Notes: generated from the sequence alone by a model not told the origin. DNA of 64,000 bases from Metabacillus sp. KUDC1714 (GCF_014217835.1 NZ_CP055263.1:248001-312000); one strand, 5' to 3'. Counted from the stretch's first letter, positions 26,738-39,051 are shown. Numbers and translations: made by a program.

Positions 26738-26998
26738 TTATGTTCGTTTGTGCAAGTAAGATTTGACTAGCTCCTCAATTAATTCATCACGTTCAAGCTT
26801 GCGAATTAAATTTCGAGCATCACGATGACGTGGAATATAGGCAGGATCACCAGAAAGCAAATAGCCAACGATTTGATTAATTGGATTATAGCCCTTTTCT
26901 TGCAATGCATCGTAAACAGTATAAAGGACCTCATTTACATTTGTTTCGACCGATTCATCAGAGAAATTAAATTTCATCGTTTTATCAAATGAACTCAC
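26738..26998 (-). CDS. ireB: IreB family regulatory phosphoprotein (YrzL)
   Basis: IreB is a small substrate of the PASTA-type Ser/Thr kinase IreK in Enterococcus, where it affects cephalosporin tolerance; in Bacillus its role is less clear. The 86-residue protein has the conserved start [12 protein letters not shown], the helix [20 protein letters not shown] and [20 protein letters not shown]. The family phosphoacceptor region TMKF is present. It lies 78 bp downstream of alaS, as in other Bacilli. Confidence 0.94.
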   Translation of the reverse strand: MSSFDKTMKFNFSDESVETNVNEVLYTVYDALQEKGYNPINQIVGYLLSGDPAYIPRHRDARNLIRKLERDELIEELVKSYLHKRT

Positions 26999-27076
26999 TA
27001 ATTCGCACCTCTTTCTAGAGAATCAAATAGAATCTTTTTGTCCCATCTTACTTACATTCTACACTACTTTGCCTAA

Positions 27077-29716
27077 TTATAAAACGGATTCAACCCATTC
27101 TTCGACATATTTAAGCGCTTCTGTAAGGTTTTCAGGATTTTTAGCACCTGCTTGGGCCATCTCTGGACGACCGCCACCTTTCCCACCGCAACGTTCAGCA
27201 ACTTCTTTTATTAGTTTACCTGCATGATAGCCCTGTGTAACTAAATCCTTCGTAACACCTGCTACAAGGTTAACTTTTCCATCTTCAACAGCTCCGAGAA
27301 CTACAATAACTGATTCAAGTTTATTTTTCAAGTCGTCCATCATACCACGTAGGCTATTCATATCTTTTGCATTTACCTTTGTTGCAAGAACTGTTACACC
27401 ATTAATCGTAATTGCCTTATCAACAATACTATTTGCTTCAAGATTACCTAGTTTAGCTGTTAATGATTCATTCTCACGTTGAATTGTACGATAATCAGTT
27501 AATAGACTATCTATTTTTGCCACAAGATCCTTAGGGTTAGCTTTTAAAAGTGATGCAGCTTCCTGGAACTTTTCAAGCTGTCCATTAATTAATTGATAAG
27601 CAGCTTTACCTGTTACTGCTTCGATACGTCTTGTCCCAGCACCGATTCCTGTCTCTGTCATGATTTTAAACAATCCAATTGATGCTGTGTTGTCAACATG
27701 GCAACCACCACAAAGTTCCAAACTATACTCACCAACTTGAACGACGCGGACAACATCTCCATATTTTTCTCCGAAGAGAGCCATGGCGCCCATTTCCTTC
27801 GCTTCTTTAAGTGATTTCAAATCAATCGTAACTGCAATACTCTTCCAAATTTGCTCATTTACAATTTGTTCAATACGAGCTAATTCATCCCCGCTTACTT
27901 GTCCAAAATGAGAGAAATCAAATCGAAGTCGATCAGCGGTTACCAATGATCCTGCTTGATTTACATGGGACCCGAGAACATCTTTTAATGCTTGATGCAA
28001 TAAATGTGTGGCCGTATGATTTTTAACAATCGCACTCCGGTTGTTTTCAGTAACTTTCGCTGTAACAATGTCTCCAGCTTGGAGTGTTCCACTTTCTATG
28101 AAGACATTGTGAAGATTCTGTCCATTAGGTGCTTTTTGAACATCCTTCACCTTCACAAACACTTTATCACTTGATAGCACACCAGTGTCTGCAATCTGTC
28201 CACCGCTCTCAGCATAGAAAGGAGTTCTATTAAGAATAACTTGTATTTCTTCCCCTTCATTTGCTTCTTTTATTACTTCTCCATCTTTCACTAATACGAG
28301 AACTGAAGCATCTTCTACAGTTAATTGATTATAGCCAACAAATTCACTTGTATCTTTTATTTCGCCTAGCATTCCACCTTGAACCTGCATTGAATCTACC
28401 TTTTGAATTGCAGCACGAGCACGGTCACGTTGTCTTCCCATTTCTTGTTCAAAGCCGTTATGGTCAACCTTCATACCTTCCTCTTCCGCATATTCCTCTG
28501 TTAATTCAACAGGGAAACCATATGTATCATATAAACGGAAGACATCATTTCCTGGAATCACCTCATTGCCTTTGTCTTTTTGAACTTTAATGACTTCACT
28601 AAGTATTGCCAAGCCCTCATTTAAAGTTTCATGGAAGCGTTCTTCTTCATTTTTAATGACTTTTTGAATGAACTCTGTTTTTGTTTTTACTTCTGGATAA
28701 AAATCTACCATGATTTCCGCAACAACTGGTACAAGTTCATACATAAATGGACGATTAATGTTAATTTGCTTAGCATAGCGAACTGCCCTTCTTAACAATC
28801 TACGTAAAACATAACCACGGCCTTCATTAGATGGTAATGCCCCATCACTTATAGCAAAACTAACTGTACGAACATGATCAGCGATTACTTTAAAAGAAAC
28901 ATCTTTTTCATGATCCTGACGATAAACCTCATTTGAAATTTGTTCAGTCGCACGAATAATCGGTATGAACAGATCCGTATCAAAATTCGTTTGAACATTT
29001 TGAATAACGGAAACCATACGTTCAAGTCCCATACCTGTATCAATGTTTTTCTTAGGTAGTGGAGTATAAGTTCCATCTGGGTTATGGTTAAATTGAGAAA
29101 AGACTAGATTCCATACTTCTAAATATCGTTCGTTTTCACCGCCAGGATATAACTCTGGATCTTGTGGATCATTGCCATATGATTCACCTCGATCATAAAA
29201 GATCTCTGTATTAGGTCCACTTGGTCCTTCACCAATATCCCAGAAGTTTCCTTCCAACCGAATAATGCGTTCTTCTGGTACACCAATTTTATCCTTCCAA
29301 ATATCAAAAGCTTCTTGATCTTCAGGATGAATCGTAACCGATAATTTTTCTGGATCAAAACCGATCCATTTCTCACTTGTTAAAAACTCCCATGCCCATT
29401 CAATTGCCTCTACTTTAAAATAGTCACCAATTGAAAAGTTACCAAGCATTTCGAAAAACGTATGATGTCTTGCTGTTTTACCAACGTTTTCAATATCATT
29501 TGTTCGAATTGATTTTTGTGCATTACAAATTCTAGGGTTCGCTGGTATCACGCGACCATCAAAATATTTTTTTAATGTCGCAACACCGCTATTGATCCAA
29601 AGCAATGTTGGGTCTTCATGTGGGACAAGTGATGCACTAGGTTCAACAGCATGTCCTTTTTCTTTAAAAAAATCTAAAAACATTTGTCGTACTTCAGCTG
29701 ATTGTAAATTTCTCAT
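27077..29716 (-). CDS. alaS: Alanyl-tRNA synthetase
   Basis: AlaS charges tRNA-Ala. The 879-residue enzyme has the class II catalytic domain ([20 protein letters not shown] and [20 protein letters not shown]), the editing domain with [11 protein letters not shown] (about 570) and CGGCHV (about 668), and a C-terminal oligomerisation domain containing [21 protein letters not shown] precedes the start. Expression is controlled by the alanine T-box at 29994-30317, with a long repeat in between. Confidence 0.97.
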   Translation of the reverse strand: MRNLQSAEVRQMFLDFFKEKGHAVEPSASLVPHEDPTLLWINSGVATLKKYFDGRVIPANPRICNAQKSIRTNDIENVGKTARHHTFFEMLGNFSIGDYFKVEAIEWAWEFLTSEKWIGFDPEKLSVTIHPEDQEAFDIWKDKIGVPEERIIRLEGNFWDIGEGPSGPNTEIFYDRGESYGNDPQDPELYPGGENERYLEVWNLVFSQFNHNPDGTYTPLPKKNIDTGMGLERMVSVIQNVQTNFDTDLFIPIIRATEQISNEVYRQDHEKDVSFKVIADHVRTVSFAISDGALPSNEGRGYVLRRLLRRAVRYAKQININRPFMYELVPVVAEIMVDFYPEVKTKTEFIQKVIKNEEERFHETLNEGLAILSEVIKVQKDKGNEVIPGNDVFRLYDTYGFPVELTEEYAEEEGMKVDHNGFEQEMGRQRDRARAAIQKVDSMQVQGGMLGEIKDTSEFVGYNQLTVEDASVLVLVKDGEVIKEANEGEEIQVILNRTPFYAESGGQIADTGVLSSDKVFVKVKDVQKAPNGQNLHNVFIESGTLQAGDIVTAKVTENNRSAIVKNHTATHLLHQALKDVLGSHVNQAGSLVTADRLRFDFSHFGQVSGDELARIEQIVNEQIWKSIAVTIDLKSLKEAKEMGAMALFGEKYGDVVRVVQVGEYSLELCGGCHVDNTASIGLFKIMTETGIGAGTRRIEAVTGKAAYQLINGQLEKFQEAASLLKANPKDLVAKIDSLLTDYRTIQRENESLTAKLGNLEANSIVDKAITINGVTVLATKVNAKDMNSLRGMMDDLKNKLESVIVVLGAVEDGKVNLVAGVTKDLVTQGYHAGKLIKEVAERCGGKGGGRPEMAQAGAKNPENLTEALKYVEEWVESVL

Positions 29717-29755
29717 ATGTATCCTCCTTAAAATAACTATGTTGATTACTTTTTA

Positions 29756-29987
29756 AAATTTAGGCTCTTTTCTAAAAGATTGTTGTTTTTGAATAAAACT
29801 GATTAGGGTGATTGGTGCGGAAGGTGCGAGACTCCTGTGGGAGTAGCGGGACAGATGAGACCCCGCAGGCGCTTCGCGCTGAGGAGGCTCATCGCCCGCC
29901 CCACGGAAAGCGAGCATCCTGGAGCGCCAATCAACCAACCCAATACTATTTTAAAAGCAACAAAGTTTGCGAAAACAGCCAAAATTT
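29756..29987. repeat. Full-length Bacillus palindromic repeat in the alaS leader
   Basis: The 232-bp element is bounded by AAATTTAGGCT and AGCCAAAATTT. Its GC-rich core (about 29808-29936) is a long imperfect palindrome with arms GATTGG...CCAATC and a centre GGCGC-TTC-GCGCT. It occupies the space between the T-box terminator and the alaS ribosome site. Related copies lie at 43801-43967, 54459-54569 and, deleted, 2345-2437. Confidence 0.8.
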
Positions 29988-29993
29988 AAAACA

Positions 29994-30317
29994 CAAAAAA
30001 CTCCCGTCTCTGTGTAAAGAATCTCCTCTTTTCACAGGGACGAGAGTTAACTCGCGGTACCACCCTGATTATGGACTCGATTTGCGCAACACGCCAAACT
30101 ATTGGCGACAAAGCTAAGTATAAAAACTTAAACTTTGTGGTCAATCAAAAGTCCATCACCTTTATAAACCGTAACGTGGATTAAACGGCAGTTTTTTCTG
30201 CACTTAGGACTAGCTTTCTGTTGGTATCCTTTAGAATTTCTTTCAGCCAAGGGAAATTCCTCTCTAAAAAGGTGGTCACAACATACTTTGTTCCATCATT
30301 GATTTAGCTTTATTCTA
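29994..30317 (-). promoter_or_regulatory. T-box leader of alaS, Ala (GCU) specifier
   Basis: On the minus strand the T-box AGGGTGGTACCGCG lies at 30066-30053, followed by a terminator AACTCTCGTCCC...AAGACGGGAGTT type stem (30048-29999) with T6. Stem I carries the AGTA motif and, after CAACA-GAAA, the specifier GCT at 30214-30212, which reads alanine. Uncharged tRNA-Ala should favour readthrough into alaS. Confidence 0.92.
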
Positions 30318-30323
30318 TCGTGA

Positions 30324-30352
30324 ATTATAGACAAGCAAATAATAAAAGTCAA
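30324..30352 (-). promoter_or_regulatory. SigA promoter of alaS
   Basis: On the minus strand TTGACT (30352-30347), 17-base spacer, TATAAT (30329-30324). The -35 overlaps the last codon of yrrI. Confidence 0.85.
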
Positions 30353-31410
30353 TGGTTCCTTCTAAGTTGAACAAGATGTATAATAAGTTCCCTTAATATC
30401 ACAACTATCGGAACAGCAAGCATTAAGCCTACTACGCCTCCAATTTCACCACCAGCGAGCAGTGCAAGCATGATGATGATCTCATGCATGTGAAGACTTC
30501 TCCCAACAATTAATGGCCCCAAGATGTTTCCCTCTATAAATTGTAGAATTAAAATAATCACAATGACAATTATGACACTTTTAGCTGACATAGTCGCTGC
30601 AATTATCAGTGCTGGAACCGCGCCAATTATTGGCCCAAAGTATGGAATAATATTCGTCACACCGATGAGCAACCCCAATATTAATGGATATTTCACTTTA
30701 AAAAACCATAGTGATAGAAAAGCAAGACTCCCGATTATTAAACAAACGAATAACTGCCCTCTAATGTAATTTCCTAGCGACCTGTCAAGATCTTTTAAAA
30801 ACTGAATAGCTTCATTTCTCCATTTTCTTGGTGTCAAATACCATGCAGCTTTTTTAATCTGATCATAGTCTTTTAACATATAAAAAACTAAAAATGGAAT
30901 GATCGCTATCAAAAGAATATAATCAAAAACACTTCTTAAACTGTTTATTAATTTCTCAATCGTTAACGCTAGCCATTCCTCTGTTTGTTGGAACATGTTA
31001 TCAATACGCTCATGAATTCCATCTGGCCATTGATTGGTTTGATTTCGTATAGAATTTATCCAATTATTATATGTATCAGAAAACTGTGGGAAATTCTCCA
31101 ATAGATCACGAAGTTGGTTGACCAGCACAGGCACACCGCGATAAAAGCCATATCCGATTACACCGAAAAATAGGAAATAGATAATTAGTATCGATATAGA
31201 CCTTGGAACACCTGTCCGATGAAGTCTTTCAATTACAGGATGAAGTAAATACGTAATAAATCCACTTATAATAAAAGGAATAAAGATTGCTTTAAACATT
31301 AGAAAAAAAGGATCCCAAATGTTATGAAGTTTAAAAAACACATATATCGTTAATAAACCCAACAATAAAATCGTTATTCTTAACAACCATTTTATTTGAC
31401 GGTCTCTCAT
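30349..31410 (-). CDS. yrrI: AI-2E family transporter (YrrI)
   Basis: A polytopic membrane protein of the AI-2E/YdiK/PerM family; the substrate is not known. The 353-residue protein has hydrophobic segments near the N-terminus (about 8-50 and 66-87). A soluble central region (about 90-150) is followed by at least four more helices, with the conserved VTNIIPYFGPIIGAVPALI and IVGRSLHMHEI. The ATG at 31410 has AGGAG 8 bases upstream; a GTG three codons earlier is possible. It lies directly upstream of the alaS promoter. Confidence 0.9.
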   Translation of the reverse strand: MRDRQIKWLLRITILLLGLLTIYVFFKLHNIWDPFFLMFKAIFIPFIISGFITYLLHPVIERLHRTGVPRSISILIIYFLFFGVIGYGFYRGVPVLVNQLRDLLENFPQFSDTYNNWINSIRNQTNQWPDGIHERIDNMFQQTEEWLALTIEKLINSLRSVFDYILLIAIIPFLVFYMLKDYDQIKKAAWYLTPRKWRNEAIQFLKDLDRSLGNYIRGQLFVCLIIGSLAFLSLWFFKVKYPLILGLLIGVTNIIPYFGPIIGAVPALIIAATMSAKSVIIVIVIILILQFIEGNILGPLIVGRSLHMHEIIIMLALLAGGEIGGVVGLMLAVPIVVILRELIIHLVQLRRNH

Positions 31411-31466
31411 GACTCTCACTCCTATGCCATATATTGTGGAGTGTGAAGTTATAATTTATGCATTAG

Positions 31467-31530
31467 AAAAGCTCAGTGCGCCTTGATCATCGCCGTACAA
31501 ACTGGAGGAGCATCGACTGAGATAAAGCGA
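31467..31530. repeat. Fragment of second dispersed repeat family
   Basis: AAAAGCTCAGTGCGCCTTGA matches the end of the repeat at 47821-47946 read on the minus strand (AAAAGCTCAGGGCGCCTTGA). The rest differs. It lies upstream of yrrI. Confidence 0.5.
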
Positions 31531-31555
31531 GACTTCCATTTCTTAACATAAATAA

Positions 31556-31580
31556 GGAGCTGACAATTTAGTCAGCTCCA
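31556..31580 (-). terminator. yrzQ terminator
   Basis: On the minus strand GGAGCTGAC pairs perfectly with GTCAGCTCC, followed by TTATTT. Confidence 0.75.
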
Positions 31581-31585
31581 TTAAA

Positions 31586-31717
31586 TTAAAACATTTTTGA
31601 TACGCGTTTACGTAATTTTCTCATTGAACGATTATTTGTCATGTTTGATGAACGTGCATAGTAATATGCTGCAGCACCAACACCTATAGATACTAATGAG
31701 GTTACAGTACGATTCAA
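31586..31717 (-). CDS. yrzQ: YrzQ family small protein
   Basis: A 43-residue protein starting at TTG after GGGGAG: MNRTVTSLVSIGVGAAAYYY, then ARSSNMTNNRSMRKLRKRVS, ending KMF. It has one short hydrophobic helix and a strongly basic tail. It resembles the DUF3918/YrzQ family found beside yrrD in Bacilli. Its function is unknown. A terminator follows. Confidence 0.75.
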   Translation of the reverse strand: MNRTVTSLVSIGVGAAAYYYARSSNMTNNRSMRKLRKRVSKMF

Positions 31718-31731
31718 GACCTATCTCCCCT

Positions 31732-31923
31732 TTACATGCTTATTGATCGTTCATCATCAGAAAACAAATCATCAAGTGAGCTTAATGTACCATCCTCTTC
31801 TACTTGATGAGTTAAAATTTTCCCTTTCGCAACAGAAAGTTCAATGAAGCAGCTCCAGCAATAATATTGATTTACACCGATCTTCCCTAGGTCTTTGCTT
31901 TTACAATTCGGACATGATAACAA
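31732..31923 (-). CDS. Small zinc-ribbon protein
   Basis: A 63-residue protein with one zinc ribbon made by CPNC (residues 4-7) and CWSC (residues 22-25), followed by an acidic tail EEDGTLSSLDDLFSDDERS. The start is TTG with GAGGTG upstream. It lies between yrrD and yrzQ, the place of the small gene yrzR in B. subtilis, but I do not claim identity. A role in nucleic acid or protein binding would be inference only. Confidence 0.75.
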   Translation of the reverse strand: MLSCPNCKSKDLGKIGVNQYYCWSCFIELSVAKGKILTHQVEEDGTLSSLDDLFSDDERSISM

Positions 31924-31944
31924 ACTTTAGCACACCTCTTTAAT

Positions 31945-32415
31945 TCAAAAGTCTATGACGATCGCATCTTTGCTTATCATTAATGATTCACCAGAAGCCT
32001 TTACTACTTTTTTACCTTCAGCGATGTCTGCAAAAAATCCGTCCGTCAATTCGTATGCCTCAATTGTGCCCTCTTTTTCGGAAAAATATACGTCCTCTAA
32101 TAAACCAAGTTTCTGTCCTTCTCTTGTTAAAACTGATTTATAGCGGATATCACCATAGGTGTTATATGAATAATTTGCTTTCATATTTTGGATTGAAATG
32201 AGCTTGTCCTTATCCCCAACCATCACACCATTTTCTCCAAGTGCCTGAATTGATTCAATTGGAACAAAGCGATCACGATTAAACAAGCCTTTTCCTTCCA
32301 TCATCAGTCCGATTACAGAGCCATTGGAAGATAAACATAAATCAGCAATATGACCAAGGAGGTCCGCATTACTATTACTATATACTGGGAGCCCTTTTAG
32401 CTTTGAAAATGTCCG
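31945..32415 (-). CDS. yrrD: PRC-barrel domain protein YrrD
   Basis: A 156-residue protein with two PRC-barrel-like repeats: TFSKLKGLPVYSNSNADLLG (about 3-22) and YGDIRYKSVLTREGQKLGLL (about 87-106). PRC barrels mediate protein binding in ribosome maturation and other processes; the partner here is unknown. The TTG at 32415 has GGTGGAG 6 bases upstream; a more upstream TTG at 32442 would place the ribosome site inside the gene. It lies 35 bp downstream of recD2. Confidence 0.85.
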   Translation of the reverse strand, partial: RTFSKLKGLPVYSNSNADLLGHIADLCLSSNGSVIGLMMEGKGLFNRDRFVPIESIQALGENGVMVGDKDKLISIQNMKANYSYNTYGDIRYKSVLTREGQKLGLLEDVYFSEKEGTIEAYELTDGFFADIAEGKKVVKASGESLMISKDAIVIDF

Positions 32416-32450
32416 CAAAGAAATCTCCACCTTTCCGAACAATTTTAGCT

Positions 32451-34817
32451 TTAGCCTTCTTCCATAAAGTCATACGGTGTAACGTTTTCCATTCCAATAT
32501 TTGCATCTTGGACAGGGAATGGAAGCTCTTTTTGTAATTCGTCTACTTCCTCAAAACCATTTAGCTTAATTTTAAGACTTGTCTGCCTGTCTGAACTATC
32601 GCTATTGGAAATCCCCCACTGTAAAGCATCTTTTTCCCCACATATAACCAAAGACCGCTTACTCCTTGTAATTGCAGTATAAATTAAATTTCGACGAAGC
32701 ATTCGATAATATCCTTTTACAATAGGCATCACAACAATCGGAAATTCACTACCCTGTGATTTATGGATCGAGCAGCAAAACGCATGAGTAAACTGGTTAA
32801 AATCTTGTTTTATATAGGTAACCTCATTGCCATCAAAGGAAACGACAATCATATCTTCTTTTTCGGTATTTTCTTTTGCATAAAAAATTGAAACTATCTC
32901 TCCAATATCACCGTTAAAGACATTACTATCAGGCTGATTGACCAATTGGAGAACTTTATCACCATTCCGATAGATGGTATCACCAAATGTCATTTCTCTT
33001 TTTCCAGGTGTTTTAGGGTTAAAAAGCTCTTGAAGCAGTTTGTTTAATTGATCAATCCCTGCTGGACCTTTATACATTGGTGCTAAAATTTGAATATCTC
33101 TCGCTGTATAGCCTTTGTTGATAGCACTTTTAATTACCTTTCCAATTACCTCTTTCATTTGCGCCTGTGAGCATTGGATAAATGACCTGTCAGAGGTTGG
33201 AGATGTAATATTTTGCGGCAATTTACCTTGCTTTATATCGTGTGCAAGCTCAATTATTGATGACCCTTCTGCTTGACGATATATATCGGTTAGTTGGACC
33301 GTTGGGATGATTTTGGAGGCTAATAAATCACGAAGCACCTGACCAGGACCTACTGATGGGAGCTGATCCTCATCCCCAACCATTATTACTTGGATTTTTT
33401 CGGGAAGTGCTTTAAACAATTGATTCGCAATCCATAAATCAACCATTGACACCTCATCTACAATGAGCAGTTTTCCTGAAATCGGATTATCTTCATCATG
33501 CTCAAAACCATCAGCACCATTCCACTTCAAAAGACGATGAATCGTAACAGCTGGCATACCTGTTGCTTCACTCATTCGTTTTGCCGCACGTCCTGTTGGT
33601 GCAACAAGTAAAATCGGAAATGGTTCTTCTTTTTTATAATCCTTTGGTTCAAGAGAACATCCATGTAAATCTGCATATAATTCAACAATTCCCTTTATAA
33701 CAGTTGTTTTACCTGTTCCAGGACCTCCTGTTAATAAAAGCATTGGAGACATTAACGCCTGTTGAATTGCATCCTTTTGAGTTGGAGCATATTGTACCTT
33801 CATTCTTTCTTCGAGGTTACCAAGCGAAAGCAAAAATTCAGACTCAGGAAATAGGTCATCATATTCCGTTTGTGCTAGTACTTTTTTTATGTTTTTTACT
33901 AATCCTTGTTCCGCGTAATAAAGAGATGGTATATATGCCCGTTCTTCTTCAACGATCACTTTTTTTTCATTGTTTAATGCGGATATTTCAGTTGCAATAT
34001 CTGTTTCATGAATATTCTCTTGTTTTGAATGATCAAGTAATTCCTTCGTTCTTACAATTAGCTGTTCTAATGTTAAATAAACATGTCCTTCTTGTAAGCT
34101 CATATGTTCAATAATATAAAGACATGCAGCTTTAATTCTTTCTGCGCTTTTTTCAGAAATACCTAAATGCTGACCAAGCTCATCTGCTCGCACAAATCCT
34201 ATTCCTTCAACATCATGAACCAATTGATATGGATTCTCTTGAATTATTGTCAAGGTTTGATCTTGATAGACTTGATAAATTTTCATGGCAAGTTGAGGTC
34301 CAAAACCAAATTGATTGAGTGCTATCATTATTTGCTCTAGCCCTTGATGGGATATTAATGACTCGACAAGTTGTTTCGCTTTATCTTTATTTACCTTTGG
34401 AATATCATCTAAAATCGAAGGGTTTTGCAGAATTTTTGAAATTGCTGATTCACCTAGTTTCTCAACAATAGCTTCCGCTGTCTTTTTGCCTATCCCTTTG
34501 AAAAGATCACTCGATAAATATTGAATAATCCCTTCCTTTGTTTGAGGGATTTCTTTTCGAAAATGTTCAGTTTGAAATTGAAGACCAAATTTGGGGTGGT
34601 TTTTAAATGTTCCAAAAAAGGTATAGGTGTCATCTTCATGCAGGAGTGGAAAGTAACCTGTAACGGTTATCTCTTTATCTTCAATATTTTCACTTGTTTC
34701 ATGAACTCTTACTTTTAACACTGAATATAAGTTTTGCTCATTGTGAAAAATAACAACCTTTACAAGTCCTTTAACAAAACGTTCATTTTCCCCAAATAAA
34801 TCAGCACTTTCCTGCAT
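32451..34817 (-). CDS. recD2: RecD2 family ATP-dependent DNA helicase
   Basis: RecD2 is a 5-prime to 3-prime helicase that supports fork progress and repair without RecBC. The 788-residue protein has the N-terminal extension with an OB fold (about 15-80) and helix-hairpin-helix units (FKGIGKKTAEAIVEKLGE and VEGIGFVRADELGQ), which separates RecD2 from RecD. The helicase core has Walker A GGPGTGKTTVIKG (about 360), Walker B DEVSMVD and the C-terminal SIHKSQGSEFPIVV. It is in the mnmA-yrrB-recD2 neighbourhood, as in B. subtilis. Confidence 0.95.
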   Translation of the reverse strand: MQESADLFGENERFVKGLVKVVIFHNEQNLYSVLKVRVHETSENIEDKEITVTGYFPLLHEDDTYTFFGTFKNHPKFGLQFQTEHFRKEIPQTKEGIIQYLSSDLFKGIGKKTAEAIVEKLGESAISKILQNPSILDDIPKVNKDKAKQLVESLISHQGLEQIMIALNQFGFGPQLAMKIYQVYQDQTLTIIQENPYQLVHDVEGIGFVRADELGQHLGISEKSAERIKAACLYIIEHMSLQEGHVYLTLEQLIVRTKELLDHSKQENIHETDIATEISALNNEKKVIVEEERAYIPSLYYAEQGLVKNIKKVLAQTEYDDLFPESEFLLSLGNLEERMKVQYAPTQKDAIQQALMSPMLLLTGGPGTGKTTVIKGIVELYADLHGCSLEPKDYKKEEPFPILLVAPTGRAAKRMSEATGMPAVTIHRLLKWNGADGFEHDEDNPISGKLLIVDEVSMVDLWIANQLFKALPEKIQVIMVGDEDQLPSVGPGQVLRDLLASKIIPTVQLTDIYRQAEGSSIIELAHDIKQGKLPQNITSPTSDRSFIQCSQAQMKEVIGKVIKSAINKGYTARDIQILAPMYKGPAGIDQLNKLLQELFNPKTPGKREMTFGDTIYRNGDKVLQLVNQPDSNVFNGDIGEIVSIFYAKENTEKEDMIVVSFDGNEVTYIKQDFNQFTHAFCCSIHKSQGSEFPIVVMPIVKGYYRMLRRNLIYTAITRSKRSLVICGEKDALQWGISNSDSSDRQTSLKIKLNGFEEVDELQKELPFPVQDANIGMENVTPYDFMEEG

Positions 34818-34850
34818 GAATCCGTTCTCCCTTCTTCCCTGCGTGTCATC

Positions 34851-35510
34851 TTATTGCTCTTTATTTTCCTTCAAGATTTTTAAAGCATGACCTGCTAATA
34901 AATGATCGGATTGTATGTTTAATGCTTTTTCTAGCATGTCAGTTGCTTTTTTCACTTCCTCTTTAAATGCATAAGCAACACCTAGATTATAATAAGCATC
35001 TGCATGTTCTTCATCAAGCTCAACTATTGTTTGAAATTGCTTCATCGCCTCATCAACTAAATCTAATTGTGCAAGACATAAACCATATTGGAATCTGGCA
35101 TCGGTATCATCTTCATTTAATTCTGTAGCACGTTGAAAATATGGAAGTGATAAGCGATTTTGACCAATATTTTGCAAGCTCATTCCTAACATAAAATGTA
35201 AATCTCCGTGATCCAACCCCTTTTTCAACGCTTTTTCATACTTATTTTTCGCTTCATGATATTTTTCTTGATTAAAATAAACATTTCCTGCCCCATAATA
35301 TGCAGTTGCAGCATCTTCATCTAACTCGATTGCTTTATCATAAAATTTTAATGCCTTGTCAAGCTCATTTACAGCTGAGAGCAAATTACCAAAATTGATG
35401 TAACTAATGGGATCATTCGGATTAGCTTCAATCGCCTCAGAAAAAATCGATGCTGCTTCCTCAAAATTCCCCTCTTGCATTGCTTCAATTCCACGTTGAT
35501 TCATATCCAT
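34851..35510 (-). CDS. yrrB: TPR repeat protein YrrB
   Basis: A 219-residue protein made almost wholly of about six tetratricopeptide repeats, such as AISYINFGNLLSAVNELDKA-type units, AYYGAGNVYFNQEKYHEAKN and AYYNLGVAYAFKEEVKKATD. TPR arrays act as binding scaffolds. In B. subtilis YrrB is encoded at the same site, and its partner is not settled. Its closeness to mnmA and yrvO suggests but does not prove a link with tRNA thiolation. A terminator lies between it and mnmA. Confidence 0.9.
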   Translation of the reverse strand: MDMNQRGIEAMQEGNFEEAASIFSEAIEANPNDPISYINFGNLLSAVNELDKALKFYDKAIELDEDAATAYYGAGNVYFNQEKYHEAKNKYEKALKKGLDHGDLHFMLGMSLQNIGQNRLSLPYFQRATELNEDDTDARFQYGLCLAQLDLVDEAMKQFQTIVELDEEHADAYYNLGVAYAFKEEVKKATDMLEKALNIQSDHLLAGHALKILKENKEQ

Positions 35511-35576
35511 TTACAAAAACCCTCTTTCAACATTTAGTTCATATGTAGTTTCATTTAGAACGTCTTATCATAGTTA

Positions 35577-35613
35577 AAAGGGGCTGACTCAAACAAATGT
35601 GTCAACCCCCTTT
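35577..35613 (-). terminator. mnmA terminator
   Basis: On the minus strand AAAGGGGGTTGAC pairs with GTCAGCCCCTTTT with minor mismatch. Confidence 0.75.
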
Positions 35614-35629
35614 CTTTAGTATCTCACGA

Positions 35630-37904
<2,275 letters not shown>

Positions 37905-37940
37905 CAGGCAACCCCTCCTATCTTAATGTCTAGAACAGTT

Positions 37941-38357
37941 TTAAATATAAAACATATAAGGCTCTTGCTCTCCGTCTGTATAGCTCGCAAGATCTTCTAG
38001 TGTTGTATTATCAAGTACATCCGCTACTGCATCACGAATTTTCACCCAAAGTTGTCTCTTAGCTGGTTCTTCATCCTCTAGTACTTCAACAGGGCTTATC
38101 GGTCCTTCAAGAACACGTATAATATCACCTGATGTAATGTTCGTCGGCTCATCTCCTAAAATATAACCACCATAAGCGCCTCTTATGCTTTTTACGAGTC
38201 TTGCATTTCGTAGTGGAGCAATTAGCTGCTCTAAATAATGTTCTGACAAGTCATGGGCTTGTGCAATACTTTTTAATGATGTTGGACCTTCTCCATGCTT
38301 TCGTGCCAACTCAATCATAATTGTTAAACCATAACGTCCTTTTGTCGATATTTTCAT
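37941..38357 (-). CDS. cymR: Rrf2 family cysteine metabolism repressor CymR
   Basis: CymR is the master repressor of cysteine metabolism and works in complex with CysK in B. subtilis. The 138-residue Rrf2-type winged-helix protein starts MKISTKGRYGLTIMIELARK and has SEHYLEQLIAPLRNARLVKS (recognition helix and wing region) and RGAYGGYILG. It has no cysteine at all, so it cannot hold an iron-sulfur cluster as IscR does. This fits CymR. It precedes yrvO in the same direction. Confidence 0.93.
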   Translation of the reverse strand: MKISTKGRYGLTIMIELARKHGEGPTSLKSIAQAHDLSEHYLEQLIAPLRNARLVKSIRGAYGGYILGDEPTNITSGDIIRVLEGPISPVEVLEDEEPAKRQLWVKIRDAVADVLDNTTLEDLASYTDGEQEPYMFYI

Positions 38358-38367
38358 ACTAACACCC

Positions 38368-39051
38368 CTATATTTTACGATCTAGCAACCTATTTTCTTG
38401 AATAGTTCCCTTGTTACTAGATAGTTTGATTAACAGTCGATCCGTTGATATATGACAAAACGGTATCATCATCCCTGCTACATATCCAATCGTTACCGTT
38501 GTAATGATTGTTCCAATATATACCGGTCCACCTAAAAACCAGCCAATACCTAATACAATAATTTCAATAGCGCCTCTAATAAAAGTTATCGATTTCCCTG
38601 TTTTTTCTACTAGAGATATCATTAAACTGTCCCTAGGTCCAGCACCACATTTAGCTGATATATATAATCCCATCCCGTACCCTAATACAATAATGCCTAC
38701 CATAAGCATAATCAATTGTCCGATAAATGATTCAGGTGTCTTTAAAAACGGCATCATTAAATATAAATCAATAAAAACTCCAATACTTAGCATGTTAATA
38801 AATGCACCAAGTTGTGGTAGCCTTTTTGTTAAAAGTGTTGCTACACAAAGAACGATTGCACCAGTTAATATCGTCCAAGTTCCAATCGTTAAGCCCAGTT
38901 GACGATACAGCCCAATGTGGAGAACATCCCAAGAGGAAACTCCTAAATCTGCTTTAATTGTTAACACTATTCCTAATGACATAATTAGCAAGCCTATAAA
39001 ATATATCACCCATTTTACAATGGATACAAAGATATTGTTGTTATTCTTCAT
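38368..39051 (-). CDS. YczE/YitT-like integral membrane protein
   Basis: A 227-residue membrane protein with about five or six helices (WVIYFIGLLIMSLGIVLTIK at about 14-33, then segments near 55, 85, 110, 165 and 185) and the conserved ADLGVSSWDVLHIGLYRQLG and KCGAGPRDSLMISLVEKTGK. These motifs belong to the YczE/YyaS family. Function is unknown. In B. subtilis cymR and rarA are direct neighbours as I recall, so this gene looks inserted. It lies only 10 bp upstream of cymR. Confidence 0.8.
   Translation of the reverse strand: MKNNNNIFVSIVKWVIYFIGLLIMSLGIVLTIKADLGVSSWDVLHIGLYRQLGLTIGTWTILTGAIVLCVATLLTKRLPQLGAFINMLSIGVFIDLYLMMPFLKTPESFIGQLIMLMVGIIVLGYGMGLYISAKCGAGPRDSLMISLVEKTGKSITFIRGAIEIIVLGIGWFLGGPVYIGTIITTVTIGYVAGMMIPFCHISTDRLLIKLSSNKGTIQENRLLDRKI

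Noticed and set aside
28261..28590. 109-codon plus-strand frame inside alaS
   Set aside because: Shadow of alaS on the opposite strand, leucine-rich and without a ribosome site.
29812..30117. Open frame of about 100 codons on the plus strand upstream of alaS
   Set aside because: It runs through the palindromic repeat and the T-box antisense strand and has no family likeness.
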